The translations under genes were made by a program, and so were the position numbers. From Bacteroidales bacterium (lineage in GTDB: Bacteria; Bacteroidota; Bacteroidia; Bacteroidales; F082): a DNA stretch of 43,301 nucleotides. Below the pieces are notes generated by a model that was given only the letters and a program-made list of their open reading frames with translations, was not told the origin of the DNA and did no database searches. Each line of letters starts with the position of its first letter. Position 1 is the first letter of the stretch. Positions 6,485 through 15,967 of the stretch are shown piece by piece. The stretch is taken from contig JASBYY010000026.1 in NCBI GenBank assembly GCA_029983675.1, forward strand, positions 1 through 43,301, read 5' to 3'.

Positions 6485-8203
6485 TTAATCTACATTGTCG
6501 TGAAGGAAGGAGTTCTCGGAACGGAGACCGTCATTCGATGTCGAATAGTGCGACAGGTCTTCGTTTTCCGTAAAACTGATGTCCATGTTGCGACGCATAT
6601 AAGCAGGTTGATTCTCAAGTTCTTCCAGTCCTTTTTGGGTCCTGAAATTCAAACTCAAAGCTCTCAAACGCTGTCTCTTTAATTCTTCTTTCGGATCGTA
6701 TTCTTCGGGTTGTTCTTCCGCAATGACGACTTCCGGTTTGGCTCCAGTCTTCATTTCTGTGCTGCTGTTCCGGATGCGGCTCGAATACACTTCAAAGCCT
6801 CCATCGTCGTTGTCGTCTTTTCTGAAAGGATTATCGAACTTCTTGACGCTGGGTTCGGGCTTCTTTTCCTCTTGGGGGACGAACTGAAAGGCTTCGGGTT
6901 TCGTTTCTGCTTTTTCAGGTTCCATTGCCAAGGGCAATGCTTCGCGGAAATCGCTGAACTCGTCTTCCGGTTCCGTTTCGCCAAGTACGTGCACGATGGG
7001 TTTTAAGAAGTCGTCTTCGTCAGATTCAAACATTGGGTCTTTCACCTCTAACGAACATGGTGTTTCTTTTTCGAGTGCGCTTTTTTCTTCTTCAGGCGTT
7101 GTTTCCACTCCAATGACATGTACGGTTTTCTGATGTTCTTTTTTCATCTCAAAGCGATCGTCCTTCGTGTTGCACGATCTTCTGTCATTGTCGAATCCCG
7201 TGGCTATCAGGGTCACGCTGATGGAATCGCCGAGACTTTCGTCAGTGCCATTGCCCCAAATCACGTCGGAGCAGTTGCCGCAAATCTCCTGCGTGTATTC
7301 GGTGATTTCAACGACTTCGTCAAGAGAAACCTCTTCAGTGCCCGAAGTGATATAGAGCAGGATGTTTTTCGCTCCTTGGATGTTCGAATCGTTGAGCAGG
7401 GGCGAGCTGATGGCGCTTTGAATGGCTTTCTGTGCGCGTCCTTCTCCCGATGCGACACCGGAACCCATGATGGCTTTGCCGCTGTTTTTCATCACGGTTT
7501 TCACGTCCTCAAAGTCAACGTTGACATAGCCGGGCACCGTGATGATTTCGGCTATGCCTTTTGCTGCCGTTGTGAGCACATCGTCGGCCTTCTTGAAGGC
7601 TTCGGTAAGTTTCATGTTGCCGTATTGGTCGCGAAGTTTGTCGCTGCTGATGACGATAAGGGTGTCAACTTGCTTGCGCAGCTCCTCGATGCCCGACTGT
7701 GCCTGCATCTTGCGCCGACGACCTTCGCATTCGAAGGGCAAGGTGACGATTCCTACCGTCAGGATCTCTTTCTCCTTGGCGATTTGCGCCACGATGGGAG
7801 CGGCACCTGTTCCGGTGCCACCGCCCATTCCGGCGGTGACAAACAGCATCTTGGTGTTTTCATCCAACAGGCTGCAGATGTCGTCTTTGCTGCTCAAAGC
7901 GGCTTCGCGTCCAATGTTGGGGTCGTTGCCGGCGCCTAAGTCGCGTTTGCCGAGATGCACCTTGGTGGGCACTTTGCTTCTGACAAGGGCCTGGTAGTCG
8001 GTGTTGCACAAGATGAAATCCACACCTTGTATGCCTTCTTCCATCATGTGGTTCACGGCGTTGCCGCCGCCACCGCCTACTCCGATGACTTTGATGTAGT
8101 TCGGCTTGTCGGATCCGACCAGACGAAACAGTTCGTTGTCGCTGGCAGCATTTTCGTTACGGGTGCTGCCGTTTTCCGTGCTAAATATGTTGTTCTGTTC
8201 CAT
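6485..8203 (-). CDS. ftsZ: Cell division GTPase FtsZ
   Basis: A 572-residue tubulin-like GTPase that forms the division ring. Its glycine-rich loop is GVGGGGGNAV at residues 41-50, the tubulin signature GGGTGTG at 127-133, and the catalytic T7-loop NxDxxD at 228-233. The polymerising domain ends near residue 350. It is followed by an unusually long acidic linker of about 190 residues, then PAYMRRNMDISF and the terminal peptide SFLHDNVD, a C-terminus typical of Bacteroidetes rather than the proteobacterial FtsZ tail. It follows ftsA by 14 bases. Confidence 0.98.
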   Translation of the reverse strand: MEQNNIFSTENGSTRNENAASDNELFRLVGSDKPNYIKVIGVGGGGGNAVNHMMEEGIQGVDFILCNTDYQALVRSKVPTKVHLGKRDLGAGNDPNIGREAALSSKDDICSLLDENTKMLFVTAGMGGGTGTGAAPIVAQIAKEKEILTVGIVTLPFECEGRRRKMQAQSGIEELRKQVDTLIVISSDKLRDQYGNMKLTEAFKKADDVLTTAAKGIAEIITVPGYVNVDFEDVKTVMKNSGKAIMGSGVASGEGRAQKAIQSAISSPLLNDSNIQGAKNILLYITSGTEEVSLDEVVEITEYTQEICGNCSDVIWGNGTDESLGDSISVTLIATGFDNDRRSCNTKDDRFEMKKEHQKTVHVIGVETTPEEEKSALEKETPCSLEVKDPMFESDEDDFLKPIVHVLGETEPEDEFSDFREALPLAMEPEKAETKPEAFQFVPQEEKKPEPSVKKFDNPFRKDDNDDGGFEVYSSRIRNSSTEMKTGAKPEVVIAEEQPEEYDPKEELKRQRLRALSLNFRTQKGLEELENQPAYMRRNMDISFTENEDLSHYSTSNDGLRSENSFLHDNVD

Positions 8204-8217
8204 GGCTTGCGGATTTT

Positions 8218-9561
8218 TTAGTTGATGTTATCATCGGTTGAAATATATCCCGAGAATTTAGCAATGATGTCGGGGAGGCTGAAGAATCTTTTCTTTTTGG
8301 GAGCCTTTTCCTGCACATCTTCCTCGGCATCCTGTTCTTCGATGGTGTGAAGATTGCCTTGAGGCTGCAACAGACGTTCCGCCCTCAACTTGTCAAGATG
8401 CTCCTGATATTCCATGCGGGCGATGCCTTCGATGACGAGACCGATTCCGGTGGCGTACATAGGGCTTTTCATCTCTTTGTTGGTATCCACCGACAGATGT
8501 TCGTCGGGATAGCCGATTCTGACATCGAGACCGGTTTTGAACTCCGCTAATTGACGGATGTGTTTCATCATGGCTCCGCCTCCCGTAAGCACGATGCCGG
8601 CTACAAGTTTGTGCTTCGAGTTCACTTGCTGGATTTCACAGTTGACCATCTCGAAGATTTCCTCCAAACGCGATTGGATGATGCCGGACAGGTTCTTGAA
8701 GGAGATTTCTTTGGCGGCCCGGCCTTTGATGCCGGGGATGGATACCACCTCGTCATCACGGTTTTCGCTGATTACGGCGGATCCGAATTTCACTTTCACC
8801 TCTTCAGCGTAGCGTTTCAGAATCTGACAACCGGTGCAGATGTCCTCGGTGATGATGTTGCCTCCGAAAGGAATAACGGCGGAATGGTAAATCTTATTGT
8901 TGTGGAACACGGCAATATCGGTGGTGCCGCCTCCAATGTCCACGAGGGCCACACCGGCCTCGCGTTCGTCGTCGTCGAGCACGGCGCTTGCCGAAGCAAT
9001 CGGTTCGAGAATCATGTAGTCCATGTTCAGCCCGGCCTTCTCAATGCACTTGATGATGTTGAGGGCTGCCGCTTTTTGTCCCACGATAACGTGGAAAATG
9101 GTCTCCACCTTGCTTCCCAACATGCCTTGTGGCTTGTTGACAGCCTCGCCGTCAACAATGTATTCCTGCGGAATGACATCGATGATTTCCTCTCCGGGCT
9201 GCATGTTGATCTTGAAGGCGTCCATGCGCTGTTTCTCTAATTCTTCCTCGGTGATTTCCTCGTCGCGGTTGTCGCGTACCATCATGCCGGTGTGCTGTAT
9301 ACTCTTGATGTGCTGCCCAGCAATGCCTACGTTCACATTGTGGATTTCTACGTTGGATTGATTCGATGCCTCTTCCACTGCCAGCTTGATGGCCGTGACA
9401 GTATCGTCAATGTTGGTTACGATGCCGCGTCTGACACCTGTCGATACGGTTTTTCCATACCCTAAGATCTCGATTTTTCCGTTCTGAGATCTTCTTCCGA
9501 CAATGCAAGCGATTTTTGTCGTTCCAATGTCGAGTCCTACGATAATTTTTTCTTCACTCAT
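8218..9561 (-). CDS. ftsA: Cell division protein FtsA
   Basis: A 447-residue actin-like ATPase that tethers FtsZ to the membrane. Residues 8-16 (LDIGTTKI region) form the phosphate-1 loop; the phosphate-2 loop DIGGGTTDIAVF and the LTGGGAMM adenosine loop are visible. The C-terminal stretch KKKRFFSLPDIIAKF is a basic amphipathic helix fitting a membrane-targeting sequence. The start overlaps the end of ftsQ by 4 bases, indicating coupled translation. Confidence 0.97.
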   Translation of the reverse strand: MSEEKIIVGLDIGTTKIACIVGRRSQNGKIEILGYGKTVSTGVRRGIVTNIDDTVTAIKLAVEEASNQSNVEIHNVNVGIAGQHIKSIQHTGMMVRDNRDEEITEEELEKQRMDAFKINMQPGEEIIDVIPQEYIVDGEAVNKPQGMLGSKVETIFHVIVGQKAAALNIIKCIEKAGLNMDYMILEPIASASAVLDDDEREAGVALVDIGGGTTDIAVFHNNKIYHSAVIPFGGNIITEDICTGCQILKRYAEEVKVKFGSAVISENRDDEVVSIPGIKGRAAKEISFKNLSGIIQSRLEEIFEMVNCEIQQVNSKHKLVAGIVLTGGGAMMKHIRQLAEFKTGLDVRIGYPDEHLSVDTNKEMKSPMYATGIGLVIEGIARMEYQEHLDKLRAERLLQPQGNLHTIEEQDAEEDVQEKAPKKKRFFSLPDIIAKFSGYISTDDNIN

Positions 9562-10352
9562 TTTGATCTATTTTTTGTACACACTACTAATTGATTTCTG
9601 TATTTCAAGTTGATCGACTGGATATGCTTCATTTCTTCCGACCGCCCTTTCTGTTTCAAAAACAGTTTCAGACGAAGCAGCTTGTCGGCAGCGTTGTCGG
9701 CCTTGCCAAATATCACCTTAGACTGAAGCCCGTTGACTGTCAGTTCGAACTCGTTGTTAGCGTTGCAATAGAGCTGCCCGATGCAGGACTGCATGAACGG
9801 ATCACTCTCTATGGCTTGGCAGATGCTGAATGCCTCGGCGAGGTTGCTATGGATGAGGGCGCTGTCGCTGAGTTTCTCCTGCGATAGGGCAGATGCTTCG
9901 AATTTGAAGTTGCCGCTTGCAATGAGAACGCGAGGCGTAAAGCTGGGGCAAGATGGGATAAGAATGCCTTCTTGCGTGATGTATGCAGAATGGCCGTCGA
10001 GGTTATAAACACGTAGCAAAGGCTGGTATTCCTTGGCCTTCACCATCAGCTTGCTGTTGATGTCGATGTAGGATGTGGAAGACTGAATCCAAGGATTGCT
10101 GTTCAGCAGTTTTTCAACTTTGGCCATGTCGATCTTACCCACCGCAGTCTTTTTTGCAGTGTCGCAGATGGTGACCAACTGCGAGGTTATTTGTGCACGG
10201 TCGAGAAAACCTTTGTCATGCGGCCGCTCTATGGTGATGGCTATTGATTTGAGCGGAGAATCAAGGTAGCTGTTGCGGCTGAAGACAAACAGCACAACGA
10301 TGCCGGCGGCTGTCGCAATCCAAGTCAATATGCTGAGTGTTTTCTTTACCAT
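9558..10352 (-). CDS. ftsQ: Cell division protein FtsQ
   Basis: A 264-residue bitopic membrane protein with a short cytoplasmic start and one transmembrane helix at residues 6-25. A POTRA-like segment follows (SIAITIERPHDKGFLDRAQI and onward), then a beta domain. Members bridge early and late divisome proteins through FtsL and FtsB. The sequence is diverged, as is normal for FtsQ; identification leans on length, topology and its place between murC and ftsA. It overlaps murC by 7 bases and ftsA by 4. Confidence 0.88.
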   Translation of the reverse strand: MVKKTLSILTWIATAAGIVVLFVFSRNSYLDSPLKSIAITIERPHDKGFLDRAQITSQLVTICDTAKKTAVGKIDMAKVEKLLNSNPWIQSSTSYIDINSKLMVKAKEYQPLLRVYNLDGHSAYITQEGILIPSCPSFTPRVLIASGNFKFEASALSQEKLSDSALIHSNLAEAFSICQAIESDPFMQSCIGQLYCNANNEFELTVNGLQSKVIFGKADNAADKLLRLKLFLKQKGRSEEMKHIQSINLKYRNQLVVCTKNRSK

Positions 10353-11689
10353 GTCGCAATCTCCTTTTCTAATGGTTCCACAAGACGGTCGATGTTACCG
10401 GCGCCCATGGTGACGAGCAATGCCGGACGTATATCTTCAATTACTTGCAAGAGGTCTTCTTTCTTGCAGACCTGCTTGTTTTTCATCGGTACTTTTTCTA
10501 ACAAGGCTTGCGAGGTGATGCCTTCGATGGGCTTTTCGCGTGCCGGGTAAATGTCTAATAAAATCAGTTCATCGGCCATCGCCAGACTGTTGGCGAAATC
10601 TTCCATAAAGTCGCGTGTACGAGTAAAGAGGTGTGGTTGGAAGACCAGAGTGATCCTTTTGTCGGGGAACGCATTTCTGATAGCCGACAAACATGATTTT
10701 ATTTCTTCAGGATGATGCGCATAATCATCTATATAACAGTGTTTTCTGCTGTTGACTCTGATGTCGAAGCGTCGCATGACGCCTTTGAAACCTGCCAAGG
10801 CGTGTGCAATGTCGGTGCCGCTAAGCCCGATTTGTCTGGCAGCGGCAAAAGCGGCCGTGGCATTCAGTATGTTGTGCAAGCCTGCCAACGGAAGGGTGAC
10901 GGGTGTCTTTTCGTTTTTTTCTATGATGTCGAAAGTGCAGACGCCGCCTTTTGCCTCCATGTTTTCAATGCGGAAGTCGCAGGTGCTTTCGGTACCGAAA
11001 ATCAGTTTATTGCCTTCTTTGCAGATGTCAAGGCCATGTTTTACAATGACTTTTTGAGAGGCGAGCGCCGCAAAATCATTGAAGCCGGCCACAAGATGCT
11101 CCTTGTCGCCGTAAATGTCGAGATGATCGGCATCGATGGAATTGATGATGGCAATGTCGGGATGCAACTGAAGGAATGAACGGTCGTATTCGTCGGCTTC
11201 GACAACAAGAATGCTGTCCTTATTTGGCGACAAATGGAAATTGCCCTTGAAATTGCGGGCAATGCCACCAATGAAAGCCGTTGTCTCGATGCGGTTGTCA
11301 TGCAGGATATGGGCGACCATGGCAGTGGTGGTGGTTTTTCCATGTGTTCCGGCTATGGCGATGGTGAGATGCTCTTTTGAGATGTCGCCCAAGGCTTCTG
11401 AACGCTTCATCAGGGAGATGCGCCGTTGACGGATCGCTTCCAGCTCGTGGAGGTCGTTTGGGATGGCGGGAGTATAGATGGCGAGGTCAATATGAGCCGG
11501 AATGCGATCGGGATTGTCTTCGTAATGAATGGCCATGCCCTCGCTTTCGAGCTGACGGGTGAGGGAAGAGGGCGTAAGGTCGTAGCCCGACACCTCGGCA
11601 CCACGGCTTTGGAAATACCGGGCCAAGGCGCTCATGCCAATGCCGCCAATGCCCAGAAAATACACCCGTTTTCTCTCGTTACTGTTCAT
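10346..11689 (-). CDS. murC: UDP-N-acetylmuramate--L-alanine ligase (MurC)
   Basis: A 447-residue cytoplasmic Mur ligase adding L-alanine to UDP-MurNAc with ATP. The Rossmann loop GIGGIGMS is at residues 13-20, the ATP loop GTHGKTTTT at 114-122, and the C-terminal domain carries DDYAHHPEE. All three Mur-ligase domains are present at normal length, which contrasts with the single-domain MurD-like gene in this cluster. One base separates it from murG. Confidence 0.97.
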   Translation of the reverse strand: MNSNERKRVYFLGIGGIGMSALARYFQSRGAEVSGYDLTPSSLTRQLESEGMAIHYEDNPDRIPAHIDLAIYTPAIPNDLHELEAIRQRRISLMKRSEALGDISKEHLTIAIAGTHGKTTTTAMVAHILHDNRIETTAFIGGIARNFKGNFHLSPNKDSILVVEADEYDRSFLQLHPDIAIINSIDADHLDIYGDKEHLVAGFNDFAALASQKVIVKHGLDICKEGNKLIFGTESTCDFRIENMEAKGGVCTFDIIEKNEKTPVTLPLAGLHNILNATAAFAAARQIGLSGTDIAHALAGFKGVMRRFDIRVNSRKHCYIDDYAHHPEEIKSCLSAIRNAFPDKRITLVFQPHLFTRTRDFMEDFANSLAMADELILLDIYPAREKPIEGITSQALLEKVPMKNKQVCKKEDLLQVIEDIRPALLVTMGAGNIDRLVEPLEKEIATW

Positions 11690-11690
11690 A

Positions 11691-12794
11691 TTAACTGTTG
11701 ATTTTCAATATAATGTCTGCAATATCATCGGCGGCATTCGGCTTGGCGAACTTGCCGATGTTGTTCTTTAGCTTTTCTTGCCTTTCTTTGTCGCTGAGCA
11801 ATTCAAGCAGGGTGGGGACAAGTTCGGTCTCTGTCACTTGGTTTCTGACCATGATGGCCGCTTCGGCATCGACCAAACGCTGTGCGTTTTTGCTCTGATG
11901 GTCTTCCGCTGCTGTGGGAAGCGGGACAAAGATGACCGGTTTCTGCACCAAGGACAGTTCGGAAATAGAAATGGCGCCGGAACGGGAAATCACGACATCG
12001 GCAATGGCGTAGGCCAAATCCATCCTGTCGATGAAGACGGTGGGAAGGACGCGTCCCTCTAATCCGGCAGCCTTGACTTCCTGGACGGCTTGTTCGTAGT
12101 AGCTCTTTCCGGTCTGCCAGATGAGCTGGATGTCGTTGCTTTTCAAACTTTCTATTTGAGCGGAGATGCCCTTGTTGATGCCTAATGCCCCTTGGCTTCC
12201 GCCGGTCAGCAACGCCACCGGCTTTTCGGGGTTGATGTGGAAGTAGGCGGCAGCCTCTTCGCGGAAGCCTCCCGTGCTAATGTTGGCACGCAAAGGATTT
12301 CCAGTGAGGTGTATCCTCTCTTTCGGAAACCACAGGTCCATGTTTTCGTAGGCGACACAGATAGCCTTGGCGTTTTTCCCGACGATGCGGTTGGTCATGC
12401 CGGGATAGGAGTTCTGTTCCTGAATGACTGTCGGGATGCCGAGACGGTTGGCGGCACGCAGGGTGGGACCGCTGGCAAAGCCTCCCACACCGATAACCAC
12501 ATCGGGCTTGAAACGTTTCAAGATACGGCGTGCCTTGCACAGACTGCTGATTACCTTGAAAGGGAAACTCAAATTGTCGAGACTTAAATTGCGTTGGAAA
12601 CCGCTGATCCACAGCCCTTCTATCGGATAGCCCGCCTTGGGGACACGTTCCATCTCCATGCGATTCTTGGCACCGATAAACAGTATCTCAGCCGTAGGTT
12701 GTTTGCGTTTCAACGCATCGGCAATGGCGATGGCAGGGAAGATGTGCCCTCCTGTTCCGCCTCCGCTAATCACTATTTTGATGGGGTCTTTCAT
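11691..12794 (-). CDS. murG: UDP-GlcNAc transferase MurG (lipid II synthesis)
   Basis: A 367-residue GT-B glycosyltransferase at the inner face of the membrane that converts lipid I to lipid II. The N-terminal loop GGGTGGHIFP (11-20), the second glycine loop GGSQGALGIN, and the C-terminal VISRSGAISISEL nucleotide-binding stretch are the family signatures. The length is standard. It overlaps ftsW by 4 bases. Confidence 0.97.
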   Translation of the reverse strand: MKDPIKIVISGGGTGGHIFPAIAIADALKRKQPTAEILFIGAKNRMEMERVPKAGYPIEGLWISGFQRNLSLDNLSFPFKVISSLCKARRILKRFKPDVVIGVGGFASGPTLRAANRLGIPTVIQEQNSYPGMTNRIVGKNAKAICVAYENMDLWFPKERIHLTGNPLRANISTGGFREEAAAYFHINPEKPVALLTGGSQGALGINKGISAQIESLKSNDIQLIWQTGKSYYEQAVQEVKAAGLEGRVLPTVFIDRMDLAYAIADVVISRSGAISISELSLVQKPVIFVPLPTAAEDHQSKNAQRLVDAEAAIMVRNQVTETELVPTLLELLSDKERQEKLKNNIGKFAKPNAADDIADIILKINS

Positions 12795-14110
12795 TTGTCT
12801 TCGATGTTTTCTGTTTGTTGTTCGGTTTCCGTTCCGGAGACTTGTTGTTTTTCGGCCTCCTGTTCCTTTTCAATGCTGCGTGTCACACTTAAAATCATCC
12901 CGATGCTGAACCCGGTAGCCAGCATCGATGAGCCGCCCATGCTCACAAACGGCAATGGCTGTCCGGTCACGGGAAGCAGTCCGGTGGATACGCCCATGTT
13001 AATCATGGCTTGCATAATCAATAGGAAAGCCAGACCGAAAGCCATATATGACCCAAAGGTGATTGTGCGTTTGTTGATGATGGTTAAGGCGCGTGTCAAC
13101 AGAATGATGTAGAGTAACATGACCACCAAGGCTCCTGCGATTCCGTATTCTTCGATGATGATGGCATAGATGAAGTCGGAGTAGGGATGCGGCAGGAAGT
13201 TGCGCTGTTCGCTCTTCCCGGGACCTTTGCCGATGAATTTGCTCGATGCGACGGCGATTTTGGCGTAGGTCTGCTGGTAATGATGGTCGTCAAAAGGATC
13301 GAAAGAGCCGTCTGTCTTCGCTTTTTTCTCTTCCGACATGGCTTTGACACGGTTGATCCAAGTCTCGATACGGCTCTTGCGCTGGCGGAAGAGCGGGGCG
13401 GCTTGGGCTTCGCCATCTCCCTCGGCGATGACCACCTCTGTGGTTTGCGATCGTTTTAATGCCCTGTTGTTCTTGAACTTCGTCGCGGCCATGTCGTAAA
13501 GGATGTAGAAACCCAGCAATACGACGCCGATGCCCAGAATGGCAAGAATGTGTGTGAACTTGACTCTGCCGATGAACAATAAAACGAGGCAGACGACCAA
13601 TAAGATGGCCGCTGTGGAAAGGTTTTCAGTGAAGATCAAACCCGTAGTGACTAAAATCGGCACTATGATGGGAAGCAGGATTTGCTTGAAATTGTGCAGC
13701 TTGTCTTGAAGAATGATCAGTTCTCTCGACAAATATGTAATTAGTGCGATTTTGGCAAGCTCACTCGGCTGGAATGAAAACCCAAGTAGGTTGATGGTTC
13801 GCGAGGCTTCGTTGAGGTTCTTGCCGAACAGCATGGTGTACAGCAATAATGGAATGCAAAGCCATAGCCCTATTTCGAATATTTTCGAATATTTACGGTA
13901 ATCAATGCGGTAGGCGACGAACATCATGATGAATCCGACGAGCAGGGTTCCCCCGTGTTTGAGCAACAACCGCCCGGAAGAACCTCCGTAGTTGTTCTCC
14001 ACCAAGGCGCTTGTGGCACTGTACACCACCACAAGGGAGATTAGCCCTAATAGCAGCGCAACGACCCAAATGACTTTGTCGCCTTTTAATATTTTATTGA
14101 TAACGTTCAT
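12791..14110 (-). CDS. ftsW: SEDS-family glycan polymerase FtsW
   Basis: A 439-residue polytopic membrane protein, the septal peptidoglycan glycosyltransferase that pairs with FtsI. Multiple hydrophobic helices begin at VIWVVALLLGLISLVVVYS. The GFSFQPSELAKIALI loop, typical of SEDS proteins, and the late TGLLPVTGQPLPFVSMGGSS motif are present. An insert of about 70 polar residues (VVIAEGDGEAQAAPLFRQRK and after) sits mid-protein. The start is the ATG at 14110 (MNVINKILKGDK); the frame stays open another 400 bases upstream, but that part is out-of-frame murD-like sequence. It overlaps that gene by 17 bases. Confidence 0.95.
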   Translation of the reverse strand: MNVINKILKGDKVIWVVALLLGLISLVVVYSATSALVENNYGGSSGRLLLKHGGTLLVGFIMMFVAYRIDYRKYSKIFEIGLWLCIPLLLYTMLFGKNLNEASRTINLLGFSFQPSELAKIALITYLSRELIILQDKLHNFKQILLPIIVPILVTTGLIFTENLSTAAILLVVCLVLLFIGRVKFTHILAILGIGVVLLGFYILYDMAATKFKNNRALKRSQTTEVVIAEGDGEAQAAPLFRQRKSRIETWINRVKAMSEEKKAKTDGSFDPFDDHHYQQTYAKIAVASSKFIGKGPGKSEQRNFLPHPYSDFIYAIIIEEYGIAGALVVMLLYIILLTRALTIINKRTITFGSYMAFGLAFLLIMQAMINMGVSTGLLPVTGQPLPFVSMGGSSMLATGFSIGMILSVTRSIEKEQEAEKQQVSGTETEQQTENIEDK

Positions 14111-14657
14111 TTTGCAGACTGTAAACGTAGTTCTTGAATTGGTTGCCTCTGTCGGCGAAATCCGTGAAACGGCGGTTGGGTTTGCAGGCAGGCGATAGCA
14201 ACACGATTTCGTTGTCGTGTACGATAATCGATGCCATTTTAACGGCTTCCTGCATGTCGTCGGCATCGAATATTTCGATGTTGGTATTCCCGAAAGCCTG
14301 ATGCAGCCGTTTGCTGTCGCCAATGCACACGATGGCCTTGACCCGGTCGATGGCTTTCGGAAGCAGTTCTTCGTAATCGGTCTTTTTGTCGTTGCCCCCT
14401 GCAATCCACACCACGGGAGCCACGAGGTTCTCGAAAGTGAACCATGTGGCATTGACACTTTCGGCGCCGGAGTCATCGTAGTACATGATGCCGTCAATGG
14501 TCGCCACATATTCTTGCCGGTGTCCGATGGCGTCTAAGTCGAGCAGACTCTGCTTGATGGACTCCTTGCGAATTTGCATGATTTTCGATGTGATGTCAAA
14601 TGTCGTGTCTTCTTTGTACATGTTGTCCGAATTCAATATTTCTTCTAAAAATGACAT
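14094..14657 (-). CDS. MurD-like protein reduced to the C-terminal ligase domain
   Basis: A 187-residue protein standing where murD belongs (between mraY and ftsW). Residues 28-187 align by eye with the C-terminal domain of MurD: GHR (45-47), VVWIAGGNDKKTDY (82-95), LLSPAC (153-158), DRGNQF (169-174). The N-terminal UDP-binding and central ATP-binding domains, about 270 residues, are absent, and only 32 bases separate its start from mraY, so they are not hidden nearby. Residues that bind D-glutamate in the E. coli enzyme are changed: the DSKATN motif reads DSGAES (62-67), and SPACASLDQF reads SPACKPNRRF (155-164). The GGxxK lysine and a Phe are kept. The frame is open and coupled to ftsW. It cannot be a working MurD alone; a regulatory, scaffolding or decaying role is possible. 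Confidence 0.85.
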   Translation of the reverse strand: MSFLEEILNSDNMYKEDTTFDITSKIMQIRKESIKQSLLDLDAIGHRQEYVATIDGIMYYDDSGAESVNATWFTFENLVAPVVWIAGGNDKKTDYEELLPKAIDRVKAIVCIGDSKRLHQAFGNTNIEIFDADDMQEAVKMASIIVHDNEIVLLSPACKPNRRFTDFADRGNQFKNYVYSLQNERYQ

Positions 14658-14689
14658 GGCTGTTTATCTTTGTTGTGTCTATTATATAA

Positions 14690-15967
14690 TTATCTAATTT
14701 TCAAAGTCATAATGGTAAATGCCGCTAATAATATGGTGACAATCCAGAAGCGGATGGTGATTTTCACTTCGTGCTGAAGGTCGCCGCGTCCCTTGTATTT
14801 CACGGTGCATCCGGGATCGACTTTCTGAATGTAGCTCAGCGAAGTGCGGTAGTGGTCGTGGATGGGGGTGCGTTTCCAGATGCGTTGATGTACGCCTTTG
14901 CGTTTGCCCATTTTATAGTGTGTCCTTTGCAGGATGACCGAAACGCTTTCGAGCAGGAACACGCCACAAATCAAAGGAAGCAACAGTTCCTTGTGGATGA
15001 TGACCGCCGTCACGGCGATGATGCCGCCTATGGTCAGACTGCCAGTGTCGCCCATGAAGATCTGGGCAGGGAAGGAGTTGAACCACAAGAATCCTATCAG
15101 GGCTCCGACAAATGCACTTAGAAATACCACCACTTCCTCGCTGCCGGGAATGAACATCAAGTCGAAGTGGCTGGCCGTGATGGCGTTACTTGATACGTAC
15201 GCCAAAAAACCTAAGGTCAGTCCGATGATGGCAGAGTTGCCGGCCGCCATGCCGTCCATGCCATCGTTCAGGTTCGAGCCATTGGAAACGGCAGCTACCG
15301 CCAGCACCGTGATAAGGACGAAAAAGCCCCATCCAAGGATGTATTTCCATTTGTCGCCTGCAAAACTGAATAGGTTGGAGTAGTTGAGGTTGTGGTTTTT
15401 CAGGAAAGGTATGGTGGTGCGCGTTGACTTTACGTCGGGCGATTTGGCGACGACTTCGGTGTTGTTTTCGATACGGACACCTACTTTTTCATTGATGACA
15501 ACCTGAGGACTGAAACGTAGGGTAAGCCCCACAATAAGTCCCAGTACCACTTGGCCTGCAATTTTTATCCAACCGTTTAATCCGTCCTTTTTCTTCCTGA
15601 ATGTCTTGATGTAGTCATCGGCAAATCCAATCGCACCGAGAATGAGTGTTGCGATGATCATCAGAATCATGTAAATGTTGCCAATCTTTCCAATGAGCAG
15701 ACAAGGCAGCAGTATGGCCATGATGATGACCACGCCGCCCATGGTGGGAACGCCTTTTTTCTGGGTGTTGAACGGGTCGGTGTTCTCATCGCGTTGTGTT
15801 TCTTCTATGTTTCTTTTTTTCAGGAAATTGATAAACTTTTTTCCAAACCAGATGGAAACAAACAAAGCGATAATAATGGCAAACACGGCCCTGAACGAGA
15901 CATAGGTGAACATGCCCGCTCCCGGTATCCGGCATTTTTCAAGATATTGAAACAGATAGTACAACAT
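14690..15967 (-). CDS. mraY: Phospho-MurNAc-pentapeptide transferase MraY
   Basis: A 425-residue polytopic membrane enzyme that joins UDP-MurNAc-pentapeptide to undecaprenyl phosphate, making lipid I. The motifs FADDYIKTFRKKKDGL, NLNDGMDGMAAG and TPIHDHY are the catalytic and nucleotide-binding loops. The last is a variant of the common PIHHHF, a form I associate with this phylum. The protein is about 60 residues longer than E. coli MraY, owing to an insert around residues 160-200. It overlaps the murE stop by one base. Confidence 0.96.
   Translation of the reverse strand: MLYYLFQYLEKCRIPGAGMFTYVSFRAVFAIIIALFVSIWFGKKFINFLKKRNIEETQRDENTDPFNTQKKGVPTMGGVVIIMAILLPCLLIGKIGNIYMILMIIATLILGAIGFADDYIKTFRKKKDGLNGWIKIAGQVVLGLIVGLTLRFSPQVVINEKVGVRIENNTEVVAKSPDVKSTRTTIPFLKNHNLNYSNLFSFAGDKWKYILGWGFFVLITVLAVAAVSNGSNLNDGMDGMAAGNSAIIGLTLGFLAYVSSNAITASHFDLMFIPGSEEVVVFLSAFVGALIGFLWFNSFPAQIFMGDTGSLTIGGIIAVTAVIIHKELLLPLICGVFLLESVSVILQRTHYKMGKRKGVHQRIWKRTPIHDHYRTSLSYIQKVDPGCTVKYKGRGDLQHEVKITIRFWIVTILLAAFTIMTLKIR

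Noticed and set aside
14111..14509. In-frame upstream extension of ftsW by 133 codons
   Set aside because: The extension is the out-of-frame reading of the MurD-like gene and has low-complexity Thr/Pro/Arg content; FtsW homology begins at the ATG at 14110.
14690..15967. MraY motif PIHDHY instead of PIHHHF as a possible defect
   Set aside because: To my recollection this form is usual for MraY in this phylum, so it is not treated as an anomaly.
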